Shown: positions 19,429 through 27,613 of the stretch, in pieces
How positions within the stretch are numbered: the stretch's first letter is position 1
How the letters are laid out: every line of letters starts with the position of its first letter
Assembly: GCF_947366995.1 (NCBI RefSeq)
Contig: NZ_CANBCC010000027.1
Span: 1-45,680, forward strand
Direction of reading: 5' to 3'
Source of the DNA: an uncultured Aquabacterium sp.
GTDB lineage: Bacteria > Pseudomonadota > Gammaproteobacteria > Burkholderiales > Burkholderiaceae_C
Length of the DNA stretch: 45,680 nt
The notes under the pieces: model-generated
Seen by the model: only the letters and a program-made list of their open reading frames with translations
Database searches by the model: none
What the model was told of the DNA's origin: nothing
Made by a program: the position numbers and the translations under genes

Positions 19429-20373
19429 TCACCAGAGGATGAACGCGTCGCGTCCTTGCACCATGAGGTTCACCTTGCGCCCCACCGGCAGGCACACCTT
19501 CACCGGCACATGGCCAAAAGGCAGCCCGGTCAGGATGGGCACGGGGCAGACGCTGCGCAGATGGGCGATGACGGCCTTGAGGTTGTAGCCCCGGTCCAGC
19601 GGCGACTTGCGGTACTCGGTGAACGCACCCAGCACGATGGCTTTCTGCTGGGCCAGCACACCAGCCTGGTGCAGTTGCAGCAAGGCGCGCTCGATGCGAT
19701 AGGGGTGCTCGTTGACGTCCTCCAGGAACAGAACGCCGCCTCGCACCTTGGGGAAATGCGGCGTGCCGAGCAGCGCCTGCACGATCGCGAGGTTGCCCCC
19801 CCACAGCCGCCCGCTGGTCTCCAGGCCGTCGAAGCCGGCTTCGGTGCGGAAGCCCACGGCCTCCAGCTCGCCCGACATCGCCTCCGAGAACGTGTCTTGC
19901 GTGACGTCGTCTCCACCCAGATCACTGTCCTCGCGGCCAAAATCGTCGCACGCCATGGGCCCTGCCCACAGGCCCGCACGCACACCCTCGCCAGGCTGTG
20001 CCGCGCCTGCTGCGCCTTGGGCCAGCGCAGCGAGGTGCAAGGCCGTCATGTCGCTGTAACCGACCCAGGCCGTTCCCTGCTCCACGCTGTGCTGCATCGC
20101 CTTCCAGTCCACCCGATCAAGCAGGCGGCTCAGGCCATACCCTCCGCGGGTGGCCAGGGCCACTGCCGGGGCCTCGCCGGCAATGCGGTGCAGGGCGGCC
20201 AACCGGGTGTCGTCGTCGCCGGCGAAACGCTGTTGCTTGAGCAACGCGGCCTCGTCGATGCGCACATCGAAGCCCATGGCCTTGAGCCGGCGTGCAGCCT
20301 TGCGCACGGGTGCGGCCTTGGCCACGATGCCGGAGGGACTGAAAAGGACGAGGTCATTGCGGGCGTTACTCAT
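19429..20373 (-). CDS. ldcA: LD-carboxypeptidase (muramoyltetrapeptide carboxypeptidase)
   Basis: LdcA is a cytosolic serine peptidase (family S66) that removes the terminal D-Ala from murein tetrapeptides during peptidoglycan recycling. The 314-residue protein has SPSG near the start, RGGYGLSRLLDRVDW, WVGYSDMTAL with nucleophile Ser107, LFLEDVNEHPYR with Glu217, and LTGLPFGHVPVK with His287. These form the full S66 catalytic triad, and no signal peptide is present. It is the first gene of a probable operon with a Yej-like peptide importer, which supports a role in processing imported cell-wall peptides. It is divergent from the esterase gene at 20458. Confidence 0.94.
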   Translation of the reverse strand: MSNARNDLVLFSPSGIVAKAAPVRKAARRLKAMGFDVRIDEAALLKQQRFAGDDDTRLAALHRIAGEAPAVALATRGGYGLSRLLDRVDWKAMQHSVEQGTAWVGYSDMTALHLAALAQGAAGAAQPGEGVRAGLWAGPMACDDFGREDSDLGGDDVTQDTFSEAMSGELEAVGFRTEAGFDGLETSGRLWGGNLAIVQALLGTPHFPKVRGGVLFLEDVNEHPYRIERALLQLHQAGVLAQQKAIVLGAFTEYRKSPLDRGYNLKAVIAHLRSVCPVPILTGLPFGHVPVKVCLPVGRKVNLMVQGRDAFILW

Positions 20374-20457
20374 GCACGCATTGTCGCGTAAGGTGTGTCA
20401 ACGCCGCGGGGCTGCAAACCATTGAGTCCACCGGAACCACCACATCCAGGGCCTTCC

Positions 20458-21474
20458 ATGCCATCACACCGCCTTGCCACGCCGCCACGTCACCGATGGC
20501 TTGCCTTGTCGCTCTCCTGTTGGATCGGCCTGCAGGCGCTGCCCGATCCGGCGTTGGCGGGCCCGCTGCGCGACCTGCTGCAGGCGCGCCGGGAAGCCCG
20601 TCAGGATGCGGTCGAGCAGGACATCGAAGAAGCGCCTGGCACAGACCGCGCCCTCCGCGGCTTGCCCGCGGGTGTGAAGCGTCTGGCAGACCAGTCTTAC
20701 GGGCCGACCGCCGCGCATCGGTACGACGTTTACCTGCCGCAACGGCCTGCTGGCACGCACCCCATGCCCATCCTCTTCATGGTGCACGGCGGCGGGTGGG
20801 CCCGAGGCGACAAGGCGCGCGCGCCCGTGGTGGAAAACAAAGTCCGCCACTGGGTGCCGCACGGCGTCGCGCTGGTCTCCGTGAACTACCCGATGCGGCC
20901 CGACACCGCGCCCGATCAACAGGCCCGTGAAGTGGCCCGCGCCCTGACCGCGGTGCAGGGTCGCGCCGCATCCTGGGGTGCCGACCCGGCGCGCGTGGTG
21001 CTCATGGGCCACTCGGCCGGTGCCCACCTGGTCGCGCTGCTCTCCGCACGCCCGGAGCGCGCCCAGGCGGAAGGGGCCCGGCCGTGGCTGGGCACCGTGT
21101 GCCTGGACAGCGCCGCCTTCGATGTCGTGCGCATCATGGAGGTGCGGCACCCCAGCCTGTATGACCGGGCGTTCGGACCGGATCGCGCTGACTGGCTGGC
21201 AGCCTCACCCGCGCACCAACTGACGCGTCCCGTCGCACCCATTCTGGCGGTGTGCAGCGCACGCCGCGCCGAATCATGTCAGCAGGCGCGCGACTTTTCT
21301 GCGCGGGTGCCGGCCGGCGCACCTCAAGTCCAGGTACTTCCGGTGGACCTTTCCCACAGCGAGATCAACGCCACGCTGGGAGAGCCGGGCACCTACACCG
21401 ACACCGTCGATCGCTTTCTGGCCGAGCTTCCCGGGTGGCAAGTACCGCTCAGCGGTGGGCGTCCCACCCACTGA
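20458..21474 (+). CDS. Secreted alpha/beta hydrolase (esterase/lipase-like)
   Basis: This 338-residue protein has an N-terminal signal peptide ending DPALA-G and is therefore likely periplasmic or exported. The hydrolase core shows the HGGGW oxyanion motif (110-114), GHSAGAH with nucleophile Ser186, a candidate acid residue in the later strands, and LSHSEIN with the probable catalytic His. This is the hormone-sensitive-lipase/carboxylesterase layout. The substrate is unknown. I prefer the ATG at 20458 because it gives a sensible signal peptide. A GTG 63 bases upstream is possible. Its 3' end overlaps a small minus-strand ORF by 26 bases, and it is divergent from ldcA. Confidence 0.8.
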   Translation: MPSHRLATPPRHRWLALSLSCWIGLQALPDPALAGPLRDLLQARREARQDAVEQDIEEAPGTDRALRGLPAGVKRLADQSYGPTAAHRYDVYLPQRPAGTHPMPILFMVHGGGWARGDKARAPVVENKVRHWVPHGVALVSVNYPMRPDTAPDQQAREVARALTAVQGRAASWGADPARVVLMGHSAGAHLVALLSARPERAQAEGARPWLGTVCLDSAAFDVVRIMEVRHPSLYDRAFGPDRADWLAASPAHQLTRPVAPILAVCSARRAESCQQARDFSARVPAGAPQVQVLPVDLSHSEINATLGEPGTYTDTVDRFLAELPGWQVPLSGGRPTH

Positions 21475-21580
21475 GACGCGACCGCATCAGCGCCCCGCAC
21501 TCCCACAAGCCCGCGAGCAAGGCAAGCCCGAGGGCCATCGAGCGATACAGGCGGCGCGAACGGATGACGGTGTGAAGCAT
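21449..21580 (-). CDS. Putative 43-residue membrane peptide
   Basis: This short ORF encodes MLHTVIRSRRLYRSMALGLA and then 23 more residues. It has a basic N-terminal segment and one hydrophobic helix (about residues 15-31), then a second basic segment. A strong GGAGG ribosome-binding site stands 7 bases before the ATG, which is the main reason to believe it is translated. It is convergent with the hydrolase gene and overlaps its end by 26 bases. I recognise no family. A toxin-like or regulatory single-pass peptide is possible but unproven. Confidence 0.45.
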   Translation of the reverse strand: MLHTVIRSRRLYRSMALGLALLAGLWECGALMRSRLSGWDAHR

Positions 21581-21720
21581 GGGTGATCCTCCGCCGCGCA
21601 CGGTACCCGGGGCGTGTGACGGATCCATGACAGTCGACCCTGTCTTCAAACTGACATGGTGAACGGGCACCATCGACCGATCCGACCACGGGGCGCCAAT
21701 CAAGGGGCCCAGCCCCCAGC

Positions 21721-22752
21721 TTGCTCGCGCACCTTCCTGAACTCGACGACCTTCTTCGGCTGATCGATGCCGGGGGCCGGCACGTCCAGGCGCGGATGGC
21801 GTGCAAGGTGGACTGCGGCCCGGTGCAGTTCGATGTGCCCGTCATCAGCCTGGGCAGCCACGACGTCACCCACCCGGCTGTGGCCTTTGTCGGCGGGGTT
21901 CACGGGCTGGAGCGAATCGGCTCACAGGTGGTGATGACCTTTCTGCGCACCGTGATCGAACGCCTCAAATGGGACACGCTGCTGCACCGGCAACTGGACA
22001 GCCTTCGCATGGTGTTCATGCCGCTCGTGAACCCGGGCGGCCTCTGGCGCGGCACCCGGGCCAACGCGCAGGGGGTCGACCTCATGCGCAATGCGCCGCT
22101 GGAGGCCGAAGAACCCGTCCCCTTCCTGATCGGGGGGCAGCGGCTGAGCGCCCTCCTGCCGTGGTACCGCGGCCCGGCCGGGCAGCCCATGCAGCCTGAA
22201 AGCCAGGCGCTGTGCGACACCATCGAGCGCGAACTGCTGTCCCGCCCTTTCAGCATCGCGCTCGACTGCCATTCCGGCTTCGGCGCACAAGACCGGCTGT
22301 GGTTTCCGTACGCGCACACAACGCGTCCCTTGCCGCATCTGGCCGAACTGCACGCGCTGCGCTGCATCCTCGACGAGGGGTATGCGCATCACCCCTACGT
22401 GTTCGAGCCGCAGAGCCAGCAGTACCTCACCCACGGCGACCTGTGGGACCACCTCTACCTGCGCGCCCTGACCGGCCATCCCGGCCACCTCTTTCTGCCG
22501 CTGACGCTGGAGATGGGCTCCTGGCTGTGGGTCAAGAAAAACCCCCGACAGCTGTTCAACCGTCACGGGATTTTCAATCCCCTCATCGACCATCGGCAGC
22601 AGCGCGTGCTGCGCCGGCATCTGGGCCTGATGGACTTCCTGGCGCGGGCCGCCATCGGACACCGGCGCTGGCTTCCTGCGGCCGACGCCCGTGAAGCCCT
22701 GCGGCTGGACGCCCTACGCCGCTGGTACGCCCACAGACCGGAATTGCGATAG
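21721..22752 (+). CDS. M14 family zinc carboxypeptidase
   Basis: The 343-residue product has the M14 metallopeptidase layout. Zinc ligands are H61 and E64 in GGVHGLERIG and H184 in LDCHSGFG. The substrate-binding segment is NPGGLWRGTRANAQGVDLMRN, and the catalytic glutamate is E264 in LTLEMGSW. No signal peptide is seen, so it should act in the cytosol on peptides, possibly murein-derived given the ldcA and peptide-importer genes 1.3 kb away. The start is a TTG at 21721. No ATG or GTG lies between the upstream stop and there, and the N-terminal LPELDDLLRLIDAGG looks genuine. The next gene starts 10 bases downstream. Confidence 0.83.
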   Translation: MLAHLPELDDLLRLIDAGGRHVQARMACKVDCGPVQFDVPVISLGSHDVTHPAVAFVGGVHGLERIGSQVVMTFLRTVIERLKWDTLLHRQLDSLRMVFMPLVNPGGLWRGTRANAQGVDLMRNAPLEAEEPVPFLIGGQRLSALLPWYRGPAGQPMQPESQALCDTIERELLSRPFSIALDCHSGFGAQDRLWFPYAHTTRPLPHLAELHALRCILDEGYAHHPYVFEPQSQQYLTHGDLWDHLYLRALTGHPGHLFLPLTLEMGSWLWVKKNPRQLFNRHGIFNPLIDHRQQRVLRRHLGLMDFLARAAIGHRRWLPAADAREALRLDALRRWYAHRPELR

Positions 22753-22762
22753 GAGCCGCTCC

Positions 22763-23593
22763 ATGCAAGACACTTCGCCGCCCATCTGGGTCCTGCTGCG
22801 CGGCCTGCTGCGGGAAAGCGGCCACTGGGGCGGGTTCGTGCAGACCCTGCACGCCGCGCTGCCACCCGGCAGCCTCATCATCACACCTGACCTGCCAGGC
22901 AATGGGGCACGCTGGCGTGAACCCAGCCCCACGCGCGTGGCCGACATGGTGGAAGCCGTGCGAAGCGACCTTCGTGCGCGTGGACTGAACCGTCCCTGCC
23001 ACGTTCTCGCAATGTCGCTGGGCGCAATGGTCGCCACGGAATGGGCGCGAACGCACCCGGAGGAGTTGAGTCGCTGTGTGCTCATCAACACGAGCTTGCG
23101 CCCTCACAGCCCCTTCTGGCACAGGCTGCAGCCACGGCAGTACCGCCGCATCGCGCGGCTGATTCTGAGCGGCACCGCGCTGGAATGGGAGGACGGCATC
23201 ATGCGGATGACAACCCGGCACCCTGGCCCGCGTCAGGCCCTGCTGGCCGCCTGGCTCAGCCTGCGATCCAGTCACCCCGTGAGCCGACTGAATGGGCTGC
23301 GACAGCTGTGGGCGGCCGCGCGCTACCGCGCCGACACCGCGCCTGACGTGCCGCTTCTGCTGCTCAACAGCGCCGGCGACGAGCTGGTTCACCCCAGCTG
23401 CTCGGCGCGTCTCGCGGCCGCTTGGGGGCTGCGATTGCACACCCACCCCACAGCCGGACATGACCTCCCGGTCGACGATGGCGCCTGGGTGGCTCGACAA
23501 GTGGCCGAATGGCTGGCCCACGACACCGCCTGCCCCCAGCCAACCGCGTTGACCACGGTGGCGATGGACGCTGCCGTCAGCGCCCCCTTCTGA
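22763..23593 (+). CDS. Alpha/beta fold hydrolase
   Basis: This cytosolic hydrolase of 276 residues has an oxyanion segment VLLRGLLRESGHWGGF (RG where HG is usual), nucleophile Ser85 in LAMSLGAMVA, an acid in NSAGDELVHP and His in PTAGHDLPVDD. The nucleophile elbow has Ala in place of the first Gly. The substrate is unknown. An AGGAG site lies 7 bases before the ATG. It follows the M14 peptidase by 10 bases and is surely co-transcribed. Its stop codon abuts the convergent rdgC stop with no gap. Confidence 0.82.
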   Translation: MQDTSPPIWVLLRGLLRESGHWGGFVQTLHAALPPGSLIITPDLPGNGARWREPSPTRVADMVEAVRSDLRARGLNRPCHVLAMSLGAMVATEWARTHPEELSRCVLINTSLRPHSPFWHRLQPRQYRRIARLILSGTALEWEDGIMRMTTRHPGPRQALLAAWLSLRSSHPVSRLNGLRQLWAAARYRADTAPDVPLLLLNSAGDELVHPSCSARLAAAWGLRLHTHPTAGHDLPVDDGAWVARQVAEWLAHDTACPQPTALTTVAMDAAVSAPF

Positions 23594-24604
23594 TCACGCC
23601 CAGGGCGGTGCGTCGACCGATTCGGCCGGCGCTGGCGTGTCCTGCACCGCGGACGGACGGGCTGCCGGAACCACCGGCGCCTCCTTCGGCATGCTGCCCG
23701 GTTCCAGCTCGCCACCCAGCGCGTCCAGCAACTCGGGAATCAGCTCGATCAGCTCGCCGGTGGCAATGGCAGCGTCCGCATCGAAGGACTCCGCCTTGTC
23801 CTGCTTGGCGGCCGCGGCCGAGGTGCCTTCGAAGACGACGTCAAGAAACGCGAGCTTGCGGATCTGCAGCGACTCGGTCAGCATGAACGAGACGCGGTCG
23901 CGCCAGGTCATGGCCACCTTGGTGGGCACCTTGCCGCTCACGATGTGCTGGCGGACCTCGTCGGTGTCCAGCGGGTGACGCGCATAGCGCACGACCGACT
24001 TCATCTCGTCCGTCGACTTGAGTTCGCACTCGCGGTCGATGGTGAAGGCGTAAGGGGCCTCGCCCGTGCCCAGCCAGTGCGCCATTGCGACCTGAGGCGA
24101 CATCTCGGTCTGGATGAGGCTCACGGCAAAACCGGGCATCGCCTGCACCAGCAGCGTCACGACCTCCTCGGCTCGGGCCTGGCTGCCCGTGTCCAGCACC
24201 AGCAGGCGCTCCTTTGGTGCAATCCACACCCGGGTCACCGACTGCTTGGTGAAGGCCATGGGGAGCAGTTCGTGCAAGGCCTGCTCCTTGAGCTCCTTGA
24301 TCTGCTTCTTGCCCGGCTTGCGGCCTGTCTGCTTCTCGATCTGCGCCGCAATCTCGTCACAGCGGCGCTTCACGACCGAGCCCGGCACCATCTTCTGCTC
24401 GACCATGAGCTTGAGCAGGATCTGGCCATCGACCACCTCGACCAAGGGGCCGTGGTCGACACCACGCGGCTCCAGCCAGCCCACCGACTTTTCCTGCGAC
24501 GCGCCGCACGGCGCAAAGCGCGACTTTTCCAGCTCGGTTTCGATCTCGGCCGCGGTGGTGCCCCACTCCGAGCCGATGCGATAGACCGTCAGGTTCTTGA
24601 ACAT
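23594..24604 (-). CDS. rdgC: Recombination-associated protein RdgC
   Basis: RdgC is a ring-forming DNA-binding protein that restrains RecA-promoted exchange. The 336-residue product begins MFKNLTVYRIGSEWG, with the family N-terminal FKNL.VYR pattern. It continues with SVGWLEPRG, EQKMVPGSVVKRRCDE, WIAPKERLLVLDTGSQARAEEVVTLL and MTWRDRVSFMLTESLQIRKLAFLD. The last 30 or so residues, rich in Pro/Ala, extend beyond the E. coli length (303). It stands alone between the tRNA-Ser terminator upstream and a convergent hydrolase gene. Confidence 0.95.
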   Translation of the reverse strand: MFKNLTVYRIGSEWGTTAAEIETELEKSRFAPCGASQEKSVGWLEPRGVDHGPLVEVVDGQILLKLMVEQKMVPGSVVKRRCDEIAAQIEKQTGRKPGKKQIKELKEQALHELLPMAFTKQSVTRVWIAPKERLLVLDTGSQARAEEVVTLLVQAMPGFAVSLIQTEMSPQVAMAHWLGTGEAPYAFTIDRECELKSTDEMKSVVRYARHPLDTDEVRQHIVSGKVPTKVAMTWRDRVSFMLTESLQIRKLAFLDVVFEGTSAAAAKQDKAESFDADAAIATGELIELIPELLDALGGELEPGSMPKEAPVVPAARPSAVQDTPAPAESVDAPPWA

Positions 24605-24642
24605 GGCAGTACGTCCTTCCTTCGCAGCAAATCAAAGCCCAG

Positions 24643-24678
24643 AAACAAGAAACCCCGAGTGACGGATCACTCGGGGTT
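24643..24678 (-). terminator. Rho-independent terminator of tRNA-Ser
   Basis: On the minus strand a perfect 12-bp stem AACCCCGAGTGA / TCACTCGGGGTT with loop TCCG is followed by TCTTGTTTCT. It starts 8 bases past the tRNA CCA end and ends transcription before rdgC. Confidence 0.9.
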
Positions 24679-24685
24679 CATGTTT

Positions 24686-24778
24686 TGGCGGAGACGAAGG
24701 GATTCGAACCCTTGATGCAGGTTTTGCCCACATACTCCCTTAGCAGGGGAGCACCTTCGGCCTCTCGGTCACGTCTCC
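24686..24778 (-). tRNA. tRNA-Ser (anticodon GCT)
   Basis: The 93-base tRNA has a GGAGACG acceptor stem pairing with CGTCTCC, and the 3' CCA is encoded (24686-24688). The anticodon loop CTGCTAA gives anticodon GCT (complement of 24742-24744), reading AGC/AGU serine codons. The long variable arm typical of serine tRNAs and a GGTTCGAATCC T-loop are present. It lies 70 bases after lysC and has its own -10-like TAGAAT about 14 bases upstream. Confidence 0.97.
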
Positions 24779-24791
24779 AGCAACAGCAGGC

Positions 24792-24812
24792 ATTCTAGCC
24801 CAGAAATTCTGG
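24792..24812 (-). promoter_or_regulatory. Candidate tRNA-Ser promoter with palindrome
   Basis: On the minus strand TAGAAT (24792-24797) matches five of six bases of the -10 consensus and sits at the right distance for a start just before the tRNA. Immediately upstream is a 13-base perfect dyad, CCAGAAATTCTGG (24800-24812), inside the expected -10/-35 spacer. I see no good -35. Confidence 0.4.
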
Positions 24813-24848
24813 CCGTCTGCCTGTTGCGCTCAAAACAACGCTCGGCGA

Positions 24849-25337
24849 TCAGGCCTTGGCTGCATCCAGGCCAAAAGCCTTGTGGAGGGCGCGCACGGCC
24901 AGTTCCATGTACTTCTCGTCGATCACGACCGAGGTCTTGATTTCCGAGGTGGTGATCATCTGGATGTTGATGCCCTCGTCCGACAACGTCTTGAACATCG
25001 TCGAGGCGATGCCCACGTGGCTGCGCATGCCGATGCCGACGATCGACACCTTGCAGATCTTCGGGTCGCCCACGATCTCGCGCGCGCCCAGAGCAGGCTG
25101 GACCTTGCTCTGCAGCAGTTCGATGGTCTTGGCGTAGTCGCCGCGCGGCACGGTGAACGAGAAGTCCGTCTTGCCGTCGTGCGAGACGTTCTGGATGATC
25201 ACGTCGACGTCGATGTTGGCCTCGGCCACCTTGCCCAGGATCTGGTAGGCGATGCCGGGGGTGTCGGGCACGCCGACCACGGTGATCTTGGCTTCGTCGC
25301 GGCTGAACGCGATGCCGGAAACAACGGCTTGTTCCAT
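24849..25337 (-). other. lysC: Possible internally started aspartokinase beta subunit
   Basis: Met257 of LysC begins [20 protein letters not shown]. The Corynebacterium glutamicum beta subunit starts at the equivalent methionine. On the mRNA, GAGGA lies 10 bases before this ATG, although it also encodes Glu-Glu. A start here would give a 162-residue protein with both ACT domains. The match is visible. Expression is inferred. Confidence 0.4.
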
Positions 25338-26105
25338 GTTCTCGTCTTCCTCAAAACTGATGAGCGTGCCCGACTTGGCTTCTTCTTCCACGTCGATGTC
25401 CCAGGGGGTGAAGCTGGAGAGCACGCGGGTCGGCACACGGTACTTGCCGGCGAATTCCACCGAGCGGATCTGCAGCACCTTCGAGCCCAGCGAGGCCATT
25501 TCCAGCATCTCTTCGAAGCTGATGGCCTTCATGCGGCGGGCTTCCGGCACCACGCGAGGATCGGTCGTGTACACGCCGTCCACGTCGGTGTAGATCAGGC
25601 ACTCGTCGGCCTTCATGGCCGCGGCGATTGCCACGGCGGAAGTGTCCGAGCCACCTCGACCCAAGGTCGTGATGTGGCCGTTCGGATCCACACCCTGGAA
25701 ACCGGTGATGACCACCACCTTGCCGGCAGCCAGGTCGGCGCGCACACGGGCGTCATCGATGCTCTCGATGCGGGCCTTGGTGAACGACGAGTCGGTCTTG
25801 ACCGGCACCTGCCAGCCTGCGTAGCTGACGGCTTCGACGCCTTCAGCCTGCAGCGCAATCGCGAGCAGACCCACGGACACCTGCTCGCCCGTGGAGGCGA
25901 TCATGTCGAGCTCGCGCGGGCTGGGACGCTCGGAGAGTTCTTTGGCCAGGCCCAGCAGGCGGTTGGTCTCACCGCTCATGGCCGAGGGAACGACCACGAG
26001 TTGATGTCCCGCCCGCACCCACTTGGCCACGCGCTTGGCCACGTTGCGGATGCGCTCGGTGGAGCCCATCGACGTGCCGCCGTATTTGTGAACGATCAGT
26101 GCCAT
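24849..26105 (-). CDS. lysC: Aspartate kinase
   Basis: Aspartokinase phosphorylates aspartate, the first step toward lysine, threonine, methionine and diaminopimelate. The 418-residue protein begins [19 protein letters not shown] (KYGGTS kinase motif). It has the [26 protein letters not shown] nucleotide/aspartate site and two C-terminal ACT domains ([16 protein letters not shown] and [19 protein letters not shown]) for amino-acid feedback. Length and layout fit the alpha2beta2 class of Corynebacterium and Bacillus. An internal ATG at 25337 could give the separate beta subunit. A TAAAAT on the minus strand near 26180 is a candidate -10. Confidence 0.96.
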   Translation of the reverse strand: MALIVHKYGGTSMGSTERIRNVAKRVAKWVRAGHQLVVVPSAMSGETNRLLGLAKELSERPSPRELDMIASTGEQVSVGLLAIALQAEGVEAVSYAGWQVPVKTDSSFTKARIESIDDARVRADLAAGKVVVITGFQGVDPNGHITTLGRGGSDTSAVAIAAAMKADECLIYTDVDGVYTTDPRVVPEARRMKAISFEEMLEMASLGSKVLQIRSVEFAGKYRVPTRVLSSFTPWDIDVEEEAKSGTLISFEEDENMEQAVVSGIAFSRDEAKITVVGVPDTPGIAYQILGKVAEANIDVDVIIQNVSHDGKTDFSFTVPRGDYAKTIELLQSKVQPALGAREIVGDPKICKVSIVGIGMRSHVGIASTMFKTLSDEGINIQMITTSEIKTSVVIDEKYMELAVRALHKAFGLDAAKA

Positions 26106-26218
26106 GTCAGATGTGGTTGAAAAGACCGCGCCGCAGATTGAATCGGCCACGAAGATGACCTTGCGCGATCAACCTTCGATTTTAGCCCGTCGCAACCGCG
26201 CTTCCGCGGCGGAAACGC

Positions 26219-27613
26219 TTAACGGGGCACCAAAACAGGCGGCAATCCGGTGTCCGTGCCGTACTCTGGCCCGTCGGGCACCCAATGCAGGCCCCACTGA
26301 GGCACTCCTTCGGCGGCCCAGTGCCGGGCATCCATGCCCAGGCCCGGGGCAAACAGCAAGGTGTCAGCCTGCCAGCACAACGGGCCTGCTCGCCTCCACG
26401 CCGGCACACCAGCCTGCTGGTATTGCTTCTTCAGCGACCGCGCCGGCCTGCCGGGCCCTGCCTGAAACTGCTCGCCGCCTGCGCGCGCGCCCACCCGCAT
26501 CCCCTGCAAGGCAGACCACGGCACACCTTGCGCGGACACCGGTTCGGCACGCAGAGCCCCGCGCCAGGCGGGCAGGCGCAGCGTCCCGTCCGGCGGCATG
26601 CTGAGCGTCACGACCTCGGCGGGACACGCCAACGGAAGGGGCACAGCGGGGGCTGGTTGCCCCCCGCCGGGCGCATTGAACTGCAAGCGCCCCCGGTAAA
26701 GCGACACACCAAGCGCGGCCCAGCGGGCAGGCTGCTGCCGCGCCAGCAAAGCCGGCACCTCATCGGCCAGGCGCTCCACCCAGCTCGACGACCACCCTGC
26801 TCCGCCGGCGCGCTGCGACCACTTCACCAGCATCAGCCGGCGCATCGGGGCATCGAGGCGCGCCCAACCCGCTGCATCCAGCGAACCGCGGTCATCCGTC
26901 AGGCCGCTCAATGCACCCGTCACCACCTGGTCAACCACGGCCTGCGCATCGGCCAGCCGTCGGGCTGATGCCGCGAGCGCAGCCTCGGCCTCCGGAAACG
27001 CCTGCGTCAGCGCCGGCCACACCGCCAGGCGCAGGCGGTTGCGCGCAAAGGCTGGACTGTCGTTGCTGTCATCCTCCACGGGCCCCAAGCCGTGCGCGGC
27101 GATGTATGCGTCGATCGCCTGCCGCGGGTGGCCCAGCCACGGCCGGATCCAGCAGATGCCATCTCGCCAGGCCTCACGCGGCATGGCCGCGAGGCCGGCT
27201 GCACTGCCACCGCGCAAGGCTTGCAGCAACACGGTCTCGGCCTGATCCCGGCGGTGGTGCGCCAGCAGCACGCGTTCGGAACCGGCTTCCTGCGCCATTT
27301 CGCGCAGGGCGTCATACCGCGCGGCTCGGGCCGCAGCTTCCACGCCTCGCCCATCGTCCGCGCACTGAACGCGACGCACCATGCAGCGCACCGGCAGGCC
27401 CCGCTTGGCCCAGGCCGCACAGCAGTGCTCGACGTGCGCCTGCCATGCGTCGGCATGCACGCTCAGGCCGTGGTGCACATGAAGTGCAACGACCGCCAGC
27501 CCCGGCACATCGCGTGCGGCACTGGCGGTCGCATGGAGCAGCGCCAGGGAGTCTCGCCCCCCGCTGCAGGCCACGGCCACCACGGCCAGGCCTTCAAGCA
27601 CGGTCGTGCTCAA
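26219..27613 (-). CDS. tilS: tRNA(Ile)-lysidine synthetase
   Basis: TilS adds lysine to C34 of tRNA-Ile(CAU) so that it reads AUA. The 464-residue protein has the PP-loop motif [10 protein letters not shown] (residues 17-26), HVHHGLS and [37 protein letters not shown] and the FARNRLR segment follow. The C-terminal half is divergent but includes a terminal segment ([23 protein letters not shown]) typical of the TilS substrate-binding domain. The ATG overlaps the accA stop by four bases, so the two are translationally coupled. A GC-rich hairpin follows the stop codon. Confidence 0.94.
   Translation of the reverse strand: MSTTVLEGLAVVAVACSGGRDSLALLHATASAARDVPGLAVVALHVHHGLSVHADAWQAHVEHCCAAWAKRGLPVRCMVRRVQCADDGRGVEAAARAARYDALREMAQEAGSERVLLAHHRRDQAETVLLQALRGGSAAGLAAMPREAWRDGICWIRPWLGHPRQAIDAYIAAHGLGPVEDDSNDSPAFARNRLRLAVWPALTQAFPEAEAALAASARRLADAQAVVDQVVTGALSGLTDDRGSLDAAGWARLDAPMRRLMLVKWSQRAGGAGWSSSWVERLADEVPALLARQQPARWAALGVSLYRGRLQFNAPGGGQPAPAVPLPLACPAEVVTLSMPPDGTLRLPAWRGALRAEPVSAQGVPWSALQGMRVGARAGGEQFQAGPGRPARSLKKQYQQAGVPAWRRAGPLCWQADTLLFAPGLGMDARHWAAEGVPQWGLHWVPDGPEYGTDTGLPPVLVPR

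Noticed and set aside
24686-24778. tRNA-Ser as an integration site for a mobile element
   Set aside because: No integrase, direct repeat of the tRNA end or foreign-looking genes are seen on either side. Both flanks are core genes.
26200-26218. GC-rich hairpin just after tilS as a terminator
   Set aside because: The stem is formed but has no U-run and a very tight loop, so a terminator call is not supported.
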